Source: Anaerolineae bacterium
GTDB taxonomy: Bacteria; Chloroflexota; Anaerolineae; B4-G1; DUEL01
DNA: 64,000 bases
Direction: 5' to 3'
Assembly (NCBI GenBank): GCA_025060135.1
Contig: JANXCY010000003.1
Span: 61,052 to 125,051 of the forward strand
Positions 35,803-46,335 of this stretch are shown here, piece by piece (the first letter of the stretch is position 1; each line of letters starts with the position of its first letter). The position numbers and the translations under genes were made by a program. The notes beneath the pieces were generated by a model, which searched no databases, was not told where the DNA came from, and saw only the letters and a list, made by a program, of their open reading frames with translations.

Positions 35803-36735
35803 ATGGCACCACGCATCGTTTTCATGGGGAGCCCCTCTTTCGCTGTCCCCGTGCTGGAGGCACTGGCAGGGGCCTATCCCGTCGTCGGCGTGGTAACCCA
35901 GCCGGACCGGCCCGCCGGACGGGGTTCCCACCTCCGTCCTCCGCCGGTCAAGGTAACTGCGGAGCGGCTGGGTCTGCCTGTCTTCCAGCCCGAAAAAGTC
36001 TCCGCACCGGACGCACTGGAACGGTTGCGCGCCTGGGCGCCCGACGTCATCATCGTCGCAGCCTTCGGGCAGATTCTCCCTCCGGTCCTCCTTTCCCTCC
36101 CGCCCCACGGATGCTTGAACCTCCATGCGTCGCTCCTTCCCCGGTGGCGGGGCGCGGCGCCGGTCGCGGCCGCCATCCTGGCCGGGGACACCGTTACCGG
36201 GGTTACGCTGATGCGGATGGACGAGGGAGTGGATACGGGGCCCCTCCTGGCCTGGCGGGAGGAGCCTATCCGGCCCGATGATACGACCGGGAGCCTCACC
36301 GAACGGCTGGCCCTCGTGGCAGCGGAGTTGCTACTGGACACACTGCCGGACTACCTGGCCGGGCGCCTCCAACCGATCCCCCAGCCCGAAGAAGGCATCA
36401 CCTACTGCCGACTGTTGAAGAAAAAAGACGGTCGGCTGGATTGGTCGCGCCCGGCAGAGGAACTGGAGCGACGGGTGCGGGCCATGACCCCCTGGCCGGG
36501 CGCGTTCACCTTCTGGGAGGGACAGATGCTCAAGGTCCTGCGGGCTGCTCCCCTCCCCGACTGGGTCGGAGAGGAGCGGCCCGGAACGGTGGTCCCGCTG
36601 CCGGACGGAGCGGCCGTGGTTACCGGACAGGGAGCGCTCCGGCTGCTGGAAGTCCAGATGGCGGGGAAGAATCCCCTCCCGATAGAGGCGTTCCTGCGCG
36701 GCCGACGGAACTTTATCGGCGCGGTGCTGGAGTAA
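35803..36735 (+). CDS. fmt: Methionyl-tRNA formyltransferase
   Basis: 310 residues. The N-terminal formyl-transferase domain has RIVFMGSPSFAVPVLEAL, the catalytic-region motif NLHASLLPRWRGAAP, and MRMDEGVDTGPLL. The C-terminal OB-like domain starts near 205 (KKKDGRLDWSRPAEEL). It formylates initiator Met-tRNA. The usual partner gene def is absent here. A 4-bp gap to the preceding FAD-subunit gene suggests co-transcription. Confidence 0.96.
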   Translation: MAPRIVFMGSPSFAVPVLEALAGAYPVVGVVTQPDRPAGRGSHLRPPPVKVTAERLGLPVFQPEKVSAPDALERLRAWAPDVIIVAAFGQILPPVLLSLPPHGCLNLHASLLPRWRGAAPVAAAILAGDTVTGVTLMRMDEGVDTGPLLAWREEPIRPDDTTGSLTERLALVAAELLLDTLPDYLAGRLQPIPQPEEGITYCRLLKKKDGRLDWSRPAEELERRVRAMTPWPGAFTFWEGQMLKVLRAAPLPDWVGEERPGTVVPLPDGAAVVTGQGALRLLEVQMAGKNPLPIEAFLRGRRNFIGAVLE

Positions 36736-37112
36736 CCGGGAAGCCCAATGCCGCTGCGATCCGTAACCCCCCGCTCCCAACCCATAGTGGGCTTTGTCCC
36801 ATAACGCTGACGCGCCGTGCGCGGATGGAAACCAGCCTTAAACCAGCCTTCCTGGACGCTCTCTTGCCAGGTGTCGGCCTACGCCGACCCAGAAATCCCG
36901 TCGGCTAAGGCCGGCAGGAGGCAGGCCTTCGGCGTGGCCCTTCAATCGGTGTCAGCGGTGGTCAAATGAGCACCATTGGGCGTTTCTCCCGTCGCTGCGA
37001 GGGCGCGCGGTGCCCCAAGCCATTTCCTTAAAGGCCGGGAGGCCGCGCCTCGGGCAGGGTTCCCGGGGATGCGGCCCTTCGCTTTGCTCGTGGTGCCCCG
37101 GCCAGGCAGTGG
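36736..37112. other. Intergenic region, no gene seen
   Basis: This 377-bp convergent gap between fmt and the FIST gene has no credible frame. It contains a small perfect hairpin (GTCGGC-CTAC-GCCGAC, 36873-36888) followed by a GTCGGCTAAGGCCGGC-like variant, suggesting another GC-rich palindromic repeat type. Confidence 0.5.
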
Positions 37113-38270
37113 CTACTCCCCGACCACCAAAGCCGAAAGCATCAGGTTGCCGTGGAGGTTGACGCCGGGGACCAGCATCCCCTGCTCCCCGAAGGAGCAG
37201 AAGCCCAGGAAGGGAGCATCGCCGGCAGCCGACTTCACCGCGCCGACCACTTCTCCGATGCGCTCCCCCAGCGCGACGCGCCGGCCAGCGCAGTGGACCA
37301 GGAAGACGGCGCGGAGGTCCCGCATCCCCTGGGCGGCCTGACGGACCATCTCCCCAGCCGCCGAAATGACCTCCTCCAGTGTCGCCTCCATCAGGACAAC
37401 CTCCTCGCCGTCGGTGAACTCCGCAAAGGCGCCGATGGTCCCGTCCTCATTTCCTACGGCCAGATGCTTAATCAGGTACGCATCTCCGACCGGGGTCGCC
37501 AGCGGAGCCAGTAGGCACTCCCCCAGGAGTTTCCAGTCCCCGATCAGGTCCTCCCGCCGTTTCCCCGTCCATTCGGCGTAGACGTCCAGCGCGGGGCGGC
37601 CATCCAGGGTCTTCAGCGTACGGCCCTCAGCGCCAGCCCGGGCCCGGAGCGCGGTGGGGCGATAACCGCTCCCGAAGGCCCGGCCTATCTTTCCCTCGGC
37701 GTAGAGGGCGGCGACGGCAGCGCTGGGCCCCAGCACCCGGCCATTGGCAAAGACCTGCCATTTGCCCTCAATGGTGTTGTCGGCCGGACTGCCGCCCACG
37801 ATGGGGACGCCCGGATTCTTCCGGCTGATGCCTGCCACTACTGCCTCTTCGCTCCCTGGCGGTGTGGTTACCAGGAAGAGGTCTGGCAGCCCGCTCTGGG
37901 CGGCCTTCCGCCGGGCCAGCCCGGCGGCCAGCGCTCCCGCCCGGGCAGGGTTCTGGCCCAAGGCACAGCAGGAAACCCCGGCCCGTACTCCGGAAAGAAG
38001 CATCAGTCCCACGGCCCCCTCTGGGCCGGATTGAAAACCGGCCGAGGTCAGGACACCAGTGAAGGAACTGGCTCCAAAGAGAGGGGTCTTCCCCAACCAG
38101 CGCGCCACCTGGCCTACCAGAACCGGCAGGTCCATATCTACCGTGGCGAAGAGAAGGGCCAGTCCGGGAGAGGCTCCTTTCAGTCCCTCCATTGCCATCG
38201 CCACTGCCTCGCCTGCGGCGGTCCTGGCATCCTTCGATAGGCTCCACCCCACTCCTGCCTGCACAGCCAT
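37113..38270 (-). CDS. FIST-domain (FIST_N + FIST_C) sensory protein
   Basis: 385 residues. FIST_N (about 30-215) has LALLFATVDMDLPVLVGQVA and GASSFTGVLTSAGF, plus VPIVGGSPADNTIEGKWQVF. FIST_C (about 220-375) has YAEWTGKRREDL, FLVHCAGRRVALGERIGEVV and FLGFCSFGEQG. FIST domains are proposed small-ligand sensors in signalling proteins; here no output domain is attached. The ATG at 38270 follows AAGGAGG, and it overlaps the nth stop by 1 bp (TGATG), so it is co-transcribed with a DNA-repair gene. Confidence 0.87.
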   Translation of the reverse strand: MAVQAGVGWSLSKDARTAAGEAVAMAMEGLKGASPGLALLFATVDMDLPVLVGQVARWLGKTPLFGASSFTGVLTSAGFQSGPEGAVGLMLLSGVRAGVSCCALGQNPARAGALAAGLARRKAAQSGLPDLFLVTTPPGSEEAVVAGISRKNPGVPIVGGSPADNTIEGKWQVFANGRVLGPSAAVAALYAEGKIGRAFGSGYRPTALRARAGAEGRTLKTLDGRPALDVYAEWTGKRREDLIGDWKLLGECLLAPLATPVGDAYLIKHLAVGNEDGTIGAFAEFTDGEEVVLMEATLEEVISAAGEMVRQAAQGMRDLRAVFLVHCAGRRVALGERIGEVVGAVKSAAGDAPFLGFCSFGEQGMLVPGVNLHGNLMLSALVVGE

Positions 38271-39049
38271 CACACACCTCCTTCGCTGAATGGACAGAGC
38301 CGATCAACGCTCCCACAGGTATGGAAGCCGCTGGGGTCAGTGGCAACCTGTGGGGAGATGGCGGGGTCCTTCTGGCCGAAGGGCTGCGTCTCTGTCTGTA
38401 TCCTGCCGGTATAGAAATCACACTCGTCCCCCAGGACGCAGCGCCTGCACTCTGGATTGCGAGGATGACAGACATCTCGCCCCAGCGCGATCAGGTTCAA
38501 ATGAAGAGGGTAATACAGTTCGGGAGGGATGAGAGCCTCCAGCAGTACGTGGGCCTGCTCCCGAGTGGCCCGCGCGGGGATTAGTCCTAGTCGCCGGGAT
38601 ACCCGGTGGATATGGGTGTCCACCGGGAAAGCAGGACGGCCAAAGGCGAAGAGGAGCACGATCGCTGCCGTCTTGGGGCCGACGCCAGGGATAGAAAGGA
38701 GCCAGGTCCGCGCTGCTTCCAGCGGCATGTCCGCCAGAAAATCCAGGGAAAACTCGCCCCGTTCGGCCCAGATGCGTCGCAGCACTTCCTGAATGCGGGG
38801 AGCCTTGGTGGGTGCCAGTCCTGCTGGACGAATCGCAGCCACCAGGTCCTCCAGCGGGGCGTCCCGTATGGCCTCCCAGGAAGGGAATCGTTCCCGCAAC
38901 CGCTCATATGCCCGGTCCCGGTTCAGGTCGCTGGTATTCTGGGAAAGGATGGCGGAGACCAGGACCGCCAGGGGGTCGCGCGCTGCCCATTGGGGCTCAC
39001 CGTATGCGTTCACCAGTCGCTGATGGATACGATGAATCCGGTTATCCAT
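38270..39049 (-). CDS. nth: Endonuclease III (DNA glycosylase/AP lyase)
   Basis: About 259 residues. The helix-hairpin-helix and catalytic Lys lie in SIPGVGPKTAAIVLLFAFG, and the catalytic Asp in PVDTHIHRVSRRLGL. The 4Fe-4S loop is C-x6-C-x2-C-x5-C (CHPRNPECRRCVLGDEC). A C-terminal extension of about 45 residues after the cluster is longer than usual. It removes oxidised pyrimidines. ATG 39049 was chosen because the ATG at 39061 lies in the -10 box; the leader would then be only a few nucleotides. Confidence 0.93.
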   Translation of the reverse strand: MDNRIHRIHQRLVNAYGEPQWAARDPLAVLVSAILSQNTSDLNRDRAYERLRERFPSWEAIRDAPLEDLVAAIRPAGLAPTKAPRIQEVLRRIWAERGEFSLDFLADMPLEAARTWLLSIPGVGPKTAAIVLLFAFGRPAFPVDTHIHRVSRRLGLIPARATREQAHVLLEALIPPELYYPLHLNLIALGRDVCHPRNPECRRCVLGDECDFYTGRIQTETQPFGQKDPAISPQVATDPSGFHTCGSVDRLCPFSEGGV

Positions 39050-39059
39050 CTCGATCCTC

Positions 39060-39088
39060 ATTATACCTGACCTGGCATTGGCGAACAA
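39060..39088 (-). promoter_or_regulatory. Promoter for nth-FIST
   Basis: On the minus strand, TTGTTC (39088-39083), a 17-bp spacer and a perfect TATAAT (39065-39060). The predicted transcription start is near 39053, only about 4 nt before the chosen ATG. Confidence 0.7.
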
Positions 39089-39138
39089 GCCGCTGTGCAG
39101 TCCTAATGAGCAGAACCGTTCAGGATGGAAGTACCAAC

Positions 39139-39167
39139 TTGTCAGAACGAGCCAACAAGACTATAAT
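39139..39167 (+). promoter_or_regulatory. Promoter for the PII-like/exchanger unit
   Basis: TTGTCA at 39139-39144, a 17-bp spacer and a perfect TATAAT at 39162-39167. It is followed by the Shine-Dalgarno AAAGGAGTGAG before the ATG at 39192. Confidence 0.78.
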
Positions 39168-39191
39168 CCCGATCCGAAAGGAGTGAGCACG

Positions 39192-39548
39192 ATGAAGTAC
39201 GTCATTCTGTACGTGCTGGACGATCCGGACCGGCTGGACGAAGTTCTGAATGCCTGGCGTCAGGTCGGAGTGGGTGGGGTAACCATTATTGAGAGCACTG
39301 GCATCCACCGGCGGCAGGCCTGTCGGCGGCACATCCCCCTCCGCTTCGGCTTTGAGCACCTGATGGAACGGATGGAGCAGTGCAATTACACGCTCCTGAC
39401 GATCGTGGAGGGCGAGGAAACCGTCCAGCGGTGCATCGCGGCGGTGGAGTCCATTGTCGGGAGCCTGGAGGAGCCCAACACGGGTGTGCTGGCCGCATGG
39501 CCTGCTCCCGTTGTGCGCGGAGCGGTCAAGCGGAGAGAAGAGGGATGA
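39192..39548 (+). CDS. PII-like small regulatory protein
   Basis: 118 residues with a ferredoxin-like beta-alpha-beta pattern: KYVILYVLDDPDRLDEVLNA, then VGVGGVTIIESTG, a basic loop (HRRQACRRHIPL), and YTLLTIVEGEETVQRCIAAV. This matches the layout of PII/PII-like trimers, with the basic loop where the T-loop would be. Not a canonical GlnB: the uridylylated Tyr and GlnB signature are absent. Its stop overlaps the start of a Ca2+/Na+ exchanger (ATGA), so it may regulate that transporter, as PII-like proteins often do with adjacent carriers. Confidence 0.7.
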   Translation: MKYVILYVLDDPDRLDEVLNAWRQVGVGGVTIIESTGIHRRQACRRHIPLRFGFEHLMERMEQCNYTLLTIVEGEETVQRCIAAVESIVGSLEEPNTGVLAAWPAPVVRGAVKRREEG

Positions 39549-40537
39549 TCTGGCTGACGTTTTTCATTTCTGCTGTTGTGGTTGTGCTGGCAGCGATCAA
39601 ACTGGCCGAATACGGCGATGCTATTGGCTACCGGACCGGCCTGGGGAGCATGTTCATCGGCACGCTGCTGGTGGCCTCAGCGACCTCGCTGCCTGAACTC
39701 CTGACGGCTATCAACTCCATCCGGCAGGATGTGATTGACCTGGCTGCGGGCGGTATGCTGGGCAGTAATATGTTCAATATGTGCCTGTTGGGCGTGCTCA
39801 GCCTGTTGTTCTTCCGGCAACGGGTTCTGCGGCGCGTGGCGATGAAGCATGCCCTCTCCGGTAGTGTGGCGGTATTCGTCAACGGTCTGACGACCTTTTT
39901 CATCCTGGCCCGCCTCGGGCTCCGTATCGGTTGGGTAGGGCTGGATAGTTTGCTGGTGGCGGGAACCGGGGTGGCCGGGATGTGGCTCATCTGGGCCAAC
40001 GTACCGGGGACTCCGGGCGCCGTCCCGGCTCCGGCATCGGAGGAGGAGGGTATCCCCAGCCTGCGTCGGGCTCTGATTGGCTTCTCCCTGGCGGTGGTTG
40101 TGCTGGTGCTGGCATCTCCCCATCTGGTCCGCAGCAGCGCGGCCATCGCCGACGCGACCGGCCTGAGCACCGGCTTCATCGGCACGCTGGCCTTGGCTAC
40201 CATCACTTCCCTGCCCGAACTGGTAACCATCATTGCCGCAGCCCGCCTGGGTGCCCATGACCTGGCTGTCGGCAACCTCTTCGGGAGCAACATTTTCAAT
40301 ATGTTCGCCCTGGGCCTGACCGACCTCTTCTACACCCGGGGCACCCTATTCAGCGCGATTTCGCCGGACCTGGCCCTGGTGGGTCTGCTGGGGCTTTTGC
40401 TGACCGGTATCGGCCTCATTGGCAATCAGGCCCGGCTGGACCGGCTGGTCTGGGTGGTGGAACTGGACGGAATACTGCTGGTAGTGGGGTATGTGGTGGG
40501 GCTGGGATTTCTCTATATCCGAGGAATTGGCCTGTGA
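39545..40537 (+). CDS. Calcium/sodium antiporter (CaCA superfamily, YrbG-like)
   Basis: 330 residues, about 10 transmembrane helices in two inverted halves. The two alpha repeats are readable: GTLLVASATSLPELLTAINS with GGMLGSNMFNMCLLG, and GTLALATITSLPELVTIIAA with GNLFGSNIFNMFALG. These hold the cation-coordinating residues of Na+/Ca2+ exchangers. The central loop (about 155-175) is acidic and Pro-rich. Translation is coupled to the upstream PII-like gene. Confidence 0.92.
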   Translation: MIWLTFFISAVVVVLAAIKLAEYGDAIGYRTGLGSMFIGTLLVASATSLPELLTAINSIRQDVIDLAAGGMLGSNMFNMCLLGVLSLLFFRQRVLRRVAMKHALSGSVAVFVNGLTTFFILARLGLRIGWVGLDSLLVAGTGVAGMWLIWANVPGTPGAVPAPASEEEGIPSLRRALIGFSLAVVVLVLASPHLVRSSAAIADATGLSTGFIGTLALATITSLPELVTIIAAARLGAHDLAVGNLFGSNIFNMFALGLTDLFYTRGTLFSAISPDLALVGLLGLLLTGIGLIGNQARLDRLVWVVELDGILLVVGYVVGLGFLYIRGIGL

Positions 40538-40630
40538 GGAAATATTGGAGTGAGAGGGGAGTGTGTCGGCGGCTGTGCCGCCATACCCCCTTGGCTGACG
40601 CGACGGGCCAGGCACCCTCTCCAGGTGGGA

Positions 40631-41698
40631 TCAGGCCTGTATCAGCCCCCGGGCTACCAGCATCTCCGCGTTCAGGACTGCCGCACCGGCTGCTCCCCGG
40701 ATCGCGTTGTGACCCAACAGGACAAACTTATAGTCCAGGATAGGGCACTCACGCACCCGGCCGATCACCACGCTCATCCCCCGGCCCGCATTTCGGTCCA
40801 GCAACGGCTGGGGGCGGTCTACTTCGTCGCGCACAACCAGGGGCGGCACCGGCGCGGAAGGCAATCCCATCTCCTGGGGTAACCCCCGGAACTCCCGAAA
40901 TGCCCCTATCACCTCCTCGCGGGTCGCTTTGCGGCCCAGTTGGACCGAGATGGCCTCCAGATGGCCGTCTCGGGTTGCGACCCGATGGCACTGAGCACTG
41001 ACGACCAGAGAAGCAGCAACGAACTGCCGATGGCCGTCCGGCCCCCTCTGCAGACGTCCCAGAATCTTCAGCGTCTCGCTTTCCATTTTCTCTTCTTCGC
41101 CGCTGATGTAGGGGATCACATTATCCAGAATGCGAAGGGAGGGCACTCCCCGATAGCCAGCACCGGAGAGGGCCTGCATCGTTACCACCATCACTTTCTG
41201 CAGGCCAAAGCGGTCCATCAGCGGCTTCAGGGCCATCGTCATAATGGCAGTGGAGCAATTCGGATTGGTTACGATGAAGCCCTTCCAGCCTCGCCGCTGT
41301 TGCTGCTCCGGAATGATGTCCAGATGGTCGGGGTTGATCTCCGGTACCAATAGAGGGACATCCGGCTCCATCCGATGGCTGCGGGCATTGGAGGAGACAA
41401 TGTAACCCGCCCGGGCAAATTCCTCCTCCACCTCCCCGGCGATAGAGGCGGGGAGCGCAGAGAACACCAGGCGGCAGGGCAGATTCGGTCGGCATTCCTG
41501 AACCGGGATATTCCGGACAGATTCGGGCATATCGCTGGAGAGGACCCATTCGCATGCCTCCCCGTAGGGTTTGCCCGCCGACCGTTCCGACGCGGCCAGC
41601 GCCGCGATTTCAAACCATGGGTGGTGAGCCAGAATCTGCACAAAGTGCTGGCCGATCATCCCCGTGGCCCCCAGAACTGCGACCGGTATCTTTTCCAT
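40631..41698 (-). CDS. asd: Aspartate-semialdehyde dehydrogenase
   Basis: 355 residues, of the archaeal/fungal-like Asd type. The NADP-binding start is VAVLGATGMIGQHFVQIL, the catalytic Cys lies in VTNPNCSTAIM, and the substrate/His region is SAQCHRVATRDGHLEAISV. It reduces aspartyl phosphate to the semialdehyde for lysine, threonine and methionine. ATG 41698 is preferred because GGGAGG then lies about 8 nt upstream; ATG 41704 would be too close. It is the third gene of the ask-hom-asd operon. Confidence 0.95.
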   Translation of the reverse strand: MEKIPVAVLGATGMIGQHFVQILAHHPWFEIAALAASERSAGKPYGEACEWVLSSDMPESVRNIPVQECRPNLPCRLVFSALPASIAGEVEEEFARAGYIVSSNARSHRMEPDVPLLVPEINPDHLDIIPEQQQRRGWKGFIVTNPNCSTAIMTMALKPLMDRFGLQKVMVVTMQALSGAGYRGVPSLRILDNVIPYISGEEEKMESETLKILGRLQRGPDGHRQFVAASLVVSAQCHRVATRDGHLEAISVQLGRKATREEVIGAFREFRGLPQEMGLPSAPVPPLVVRDEVDRPQPLLDRNAGRGMSVVIGRVRECPILDYKFVLLGHNAIRGAAGAAVLNAEMLVARGLIQA

Positions 41699-41736
41699 GT
41701 CCATTCCTCCCTCAGGGGGTTGGTAAGGGACAGCAT

Positions 41737-42783
41737 TCATTCCCTGGTGCTCACCTGGGCGACATCCGCCAGGATTCCTCCAGCCGTTACCAGGGGACCG
41801 GCCCCCGGCCCCTGAATGACGAGAGGACGCTCTTGGTATCGGCGAGTTTCAAAGACAATCACGTTATCGGGCCCCCGGCCTTTTCCCAACGCGCTCTCCC
41901 GCTCCACCTCCGCCAGTCCTACCCGGCACCCCTCAGGGGTAACCTCTGCGATGTACCGGAGCACCCGCCCTTGCGCCAGCGCAACGGCGGTCCGGTGTTG
42001 GAATTCCCCGTCCAAGCGGCGCAGTTCCTCCAGAAACTCGTCTACTGGCATGGAGGCCCATTCGGTCGGGCAGAGTCCTTCCACCTGGACATCCTCCAGT
42101 TCCAGCCGCAGACCCATCGTCCGGGCCAAAATCAGCGCCTTCCGGGCCACGTCCATTCCCAGTAGGTCCTCAGCGGGATGGGGTTCGGTATAGCCCCGCT
42201 CGTACGCCATCCGGACGGCCTGAGAGTAAGGAACCCCGTCCTCCAGTTGGGACATCAGATACCCCAGCGTGCCGCTGAGCACCCCCCGGATGGACCGAAT
42301 TTCATCGCCGCTGTCCAGGAGCGATTCCAGCGTGGCGATAACGGGCAGGCCCGCCCCAACCGTCGTCTCAAAGCGGAATCGGGGATGCCGCAATCGGCAG
42401 TAGATCGGCCACGGGGCAACCAGAGGTTTCTTGTTGGAAGCCACGCATGCCAGCCCCCGCTCCAGTGCCAGGATAATCCCTTCCGCCATCTCCTCCGCTG
42501 CCGTCATGTCCAGCAACACGCAGGGAGAGGGGAACTGAGTTTCGCTTCGGAGGTAGGCGTTCAGCGATTCTACTTTTTCGGCCCCCTCCACATCCCGGAT
42601 TCGGTCCTTCCACTCCAGGGCCCGCCAGATGACCGCCTCCGGGAGACCGGCTTGGTCCACTAGCCCGCCGCTGACCTCAAACATGCCGATCAACCGGTAG
42701 CGCTCCCGCAGGGGAGTGGAGAGCACTTCTCGCACCAGGGTCTGTCCGACCCGGCCCAGCCCCGCCACGATCAGATGGACCAT
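41737..42783 (-). CDS. hom: Homoserine dehydrogenase
   Basis: 348 residues. The Rossmann start is HLIVAGLGRVGQTLVREVLS, followed by VASNKKPLVAPW, the substrate-domain GVLSGTLGYLMSQLEDG, and AYERGYTEPHPAEDLLGMDV with ARKALILAR, the family signature. There is no C-terminal ACT domain, so it is the short form that resembles the dehydrogenase half of the ThrA/plant bifunctional enzyme. It starts 2 bp after the aspartokinase stop. Confidence 0.94.
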   Translation of the reverse strand: MVHLIVAGLGRVGQTLVREVLSTPLRERYRLIGMFEVSGGLVDQAGLPEAVIWRALEWKDRIRDVEGAEKVESLNAYLRSETQFPSPCVLLDMTAAEEMAEGIILALERGLACVASNKKPLVAPWPIYCRLRHPRFRFETTVGAGLPVIATLESLLDSGDEIRSIRGVLSGTLGYLMSQLEDGVPYSQAVRMAYERGYTEPHPAEDLLGMDVARKALILARTMGLRLELEDVQVEGLCPTEWASMPVDEFLEELRRLDGEFQHRTAVALAQGRVLRYIAEVTPEGCRVGLAEVERESALGKGRGPDNVIVFETRRYQERPLVIQGPGAGPLVTAGGILADVAQVSTRE

Positions 42784-42785
42784 CG

Positions 42786-44216
42786 CTACCCTCCGAAGAA
42801 CTCGCGGTGGATAGCCTGCACGGCCTCATCGGCTTCCGGTTCAGCGACCACCAGAGAGAGGTTGTGCTCCGAGGAGCCCTGGGCAATAGAGAGGACGTTG
42901 ATCCCCGCCCGGCCCAGCGCGCCGAAGACCCGGGCCGCGATGCCCGGTGTTTCCCGCATCTGGGCCCCCACGATCGCCAGAACAGCGACGTCGTCCAGCG
43001 CCCAGATACGGTCCACGTTCCGGGCGGCCATCTCGTAAGCGAACGCCCGTTCCAGCATCTGCAGCGCCCGCGCCGACTCTTCCCGGCGAATCACAAAACA
43101 GATACTTTGCTCGGAGGAGGACTGCGAAATCATCAGAACGCTGATCCCCTCCGCTGCCACGGTAGAAAACACCCGCGCCGCAATGCCCGGTATGCCCAGC
43201 ATACCCCGCCCCTCCACCATGATCAGGCTGAGGCCCTTAATAGAAGTAATCCCTTTCACTCCCCCCTGGTTTCGGTCCGGCTGGGCCACAATCCGGGTAT
43301 TGGGACCGCCGGGATTAAAGGTGTTCAGAATACGGATGGGGATGTTCTTTTCCATGGCGGGGCGAATGGTCTTCGGGTGAATCACTTTGGCCCCGAAATA
43401 GGCCAGTTCCGCGACCTCAGCGTACGAAATTTCGGGGATGGTGTGGGCCGTTGGAACCACTCGGGGATCGGCAGTCATCACGCCGTCCACATCGGTCCAT
43501 ATCCAGACTTCATCCGCGTTCAGGCAATATCCCAGAATGGCCGCCGAAAAATCGCTCCCGCCGCGCCCCAGCGTGGTGGTCCATCCCTCCCGGGTCGCGC
43601 CGATAAAACCGGTAACCACCGGAGTCTGGCCCGCTTTTACCAGAGGAATCAGATGTTCCCGGACTCGCTGTTCGGTCTCGTCCATCAGAGGGGAGGCATC
43701 GGTGAACCGATCATCGGTAACGATGAGCCGGGTGGCCTCCACTGCCGTGGCGGGAATCCCGGTCTTCCGGAGAGCCGCCGCAGTCAACCGGACGGCTAAC
43801 CGTTCGCCCAGGGAAGCCGCTGCATCCAGCCCGCGCGGGGTGCTTTCCCCCAGAATGCTAATGGCCATGCACAGATTCCGAAATTCCTGGATCAATTGCT
43901 CTATTTCTGCTCGCAGGACCGCCTGCTCCTCCGGGAGCGCAACGGTCTCTATCGCCTGGTAATGCTGCTCCCGCAGGGTTTCCGCGACGTCGCATGCCCC
44001 CGGCCTTCCGGTGGCCGCGCGACGCGCAGCGTTCAACAGAGCATCCGTCACCCCGCTCATTGCTGAGACGACCACGATGATCGGACGATCCGGCTGCACG
44101 GGCCCTTGGTGCCCGGCCGGAAGCCACCCCGACCGGACATCCTGCACAATGCGGGCGATGTGGAGCATCCGTTCTCCGCTCCCAACGGAAGTCCCCCCAA
44201 ACTTCATAACCAGCAT
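42786..44216 (-). CDS. lysC: Aspartate kinase
   Basis: 476 residues. The catalytic signature is VMKFGGTSVGSGERM, with FIGATREGWTTTLGRGGSDF and WTDVDGVMTADPRVV. Two C-terminal ACT domains (about 325-400 and 405-476) include ILMISQSSSEQSICFVIRRE and LSIAQGSSEHNLSLVVAEPE, so feedback inhibition by lysine and/or threonine is expected. The length resembles the aspartokinase half of ThrA. It heads the ask-hom-asd operon, with AGGAGGT before ATG 44216 and a roughly 270-nt leader upstream. Confidence 0.95.
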   Translation of the reverse strand: MLVMKFGGTSVGSGERMLHIARIVQDVRSGWLPAGHQGPVQPDRPIIVVVSAMSGVTDALLNAARRAATGRPGACDVAETLREQHYQAIETVALPEEQAVLRAEIEQLIQEFRNLCMAISILGESTPRGLDAAASLGERLAVRLTAAALRKTGIPATAVEATRLIVTDDRFTDASPLMDETEQRVREHLIPLVKAGQTPVVTGFIGATREGWTTTLGRGGSDFSAAILGYCLNADEVWIWTDVDGVMTADPRVVPTAHTIPEISYAEVAELAYFGAKVIHPKTIRPAMEKNIPIRILNTFNPGGPNTRIVAQPDRNQGGVKGITSIKGLSLIMVEGRGMLGIPGIAARVFSTVAAEGISVLMISQSSSEQSICFVIRREESARALQMLERAFAYEMAARNVDRIWALDDVAVLAIVGAQMRETPGIAARVFGALGRAGINVLSIAQGSSEHNLSLVVAEPEADEAVQAIHREFFGG

Positions 44217-45934
<1,718 letters not shown>

Positions 45935-46335
45935 GGCGCACCCGCCGACTGAAGACAGTTTACGGAAGCCGTAACGGCTTTAGCCCCTTTCACCGTTCGG
46001 CCAGCACGGGGACCATCGCTTCGGTGCGGCGGGCAATACCGCAGTTCACCCGCAGGATAGGACTCTATTATGGTTGTGGCGCAGGCTGCCCGGACTATCC
46101 AATACGGGTTCAATCCCAGCCTGCGCCACACAAGGGTCCATCCCAGAGGTTGTGGGTAATTCCTGCCTATTGGAATGCCGAAAAGACGATCCGAGGCTTC
46201 TTCGGCCAGCCTGGCTCCCTACGGATCGGACGGCCCCTACCGGAGTATTCACTCTCCTCCTCATCCTCACCTCTGCGAGGAGGTTCCCTCCTCCAGTGCC
46301 CCGGCAAGTGAGCGGAAAGCGGAGGCTGTAAGGCT
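45935..46335 (+). other. Intergenic region before hdrA
   Basis: A 401-bp gap. Near the enolase end, TTACGG-AAG-CCGTAA followed by CGGCTTT could act as a weak terminator. The palindromic repeat copy F fills 46075-46130. A Shine-Dalgarno-like GGAGG lies before hdrA at about 46321. I do not find a convincing promoter or gene. Confidence 0.45.
46075..46130. repeat. Palindromic intergenic repeat, copy F
   Basis: Perfect 14-bp arms, TGTGGCGCAGGCTG and CAGCCTGCGCCACA, around a 28-nt centre. Related to copies at 8176, 27631, 31585 and 34860. Confidence 0.75.

Noticed and set aside
46075..46130. tRNA gene (GGTTCAATCC resembles a T-loop)
   Set aside because: The 14-bp perfect inverted repeat cannot fold into a cloverleaf, no anticodon arm is found, and it matches the palindromic repeat family.
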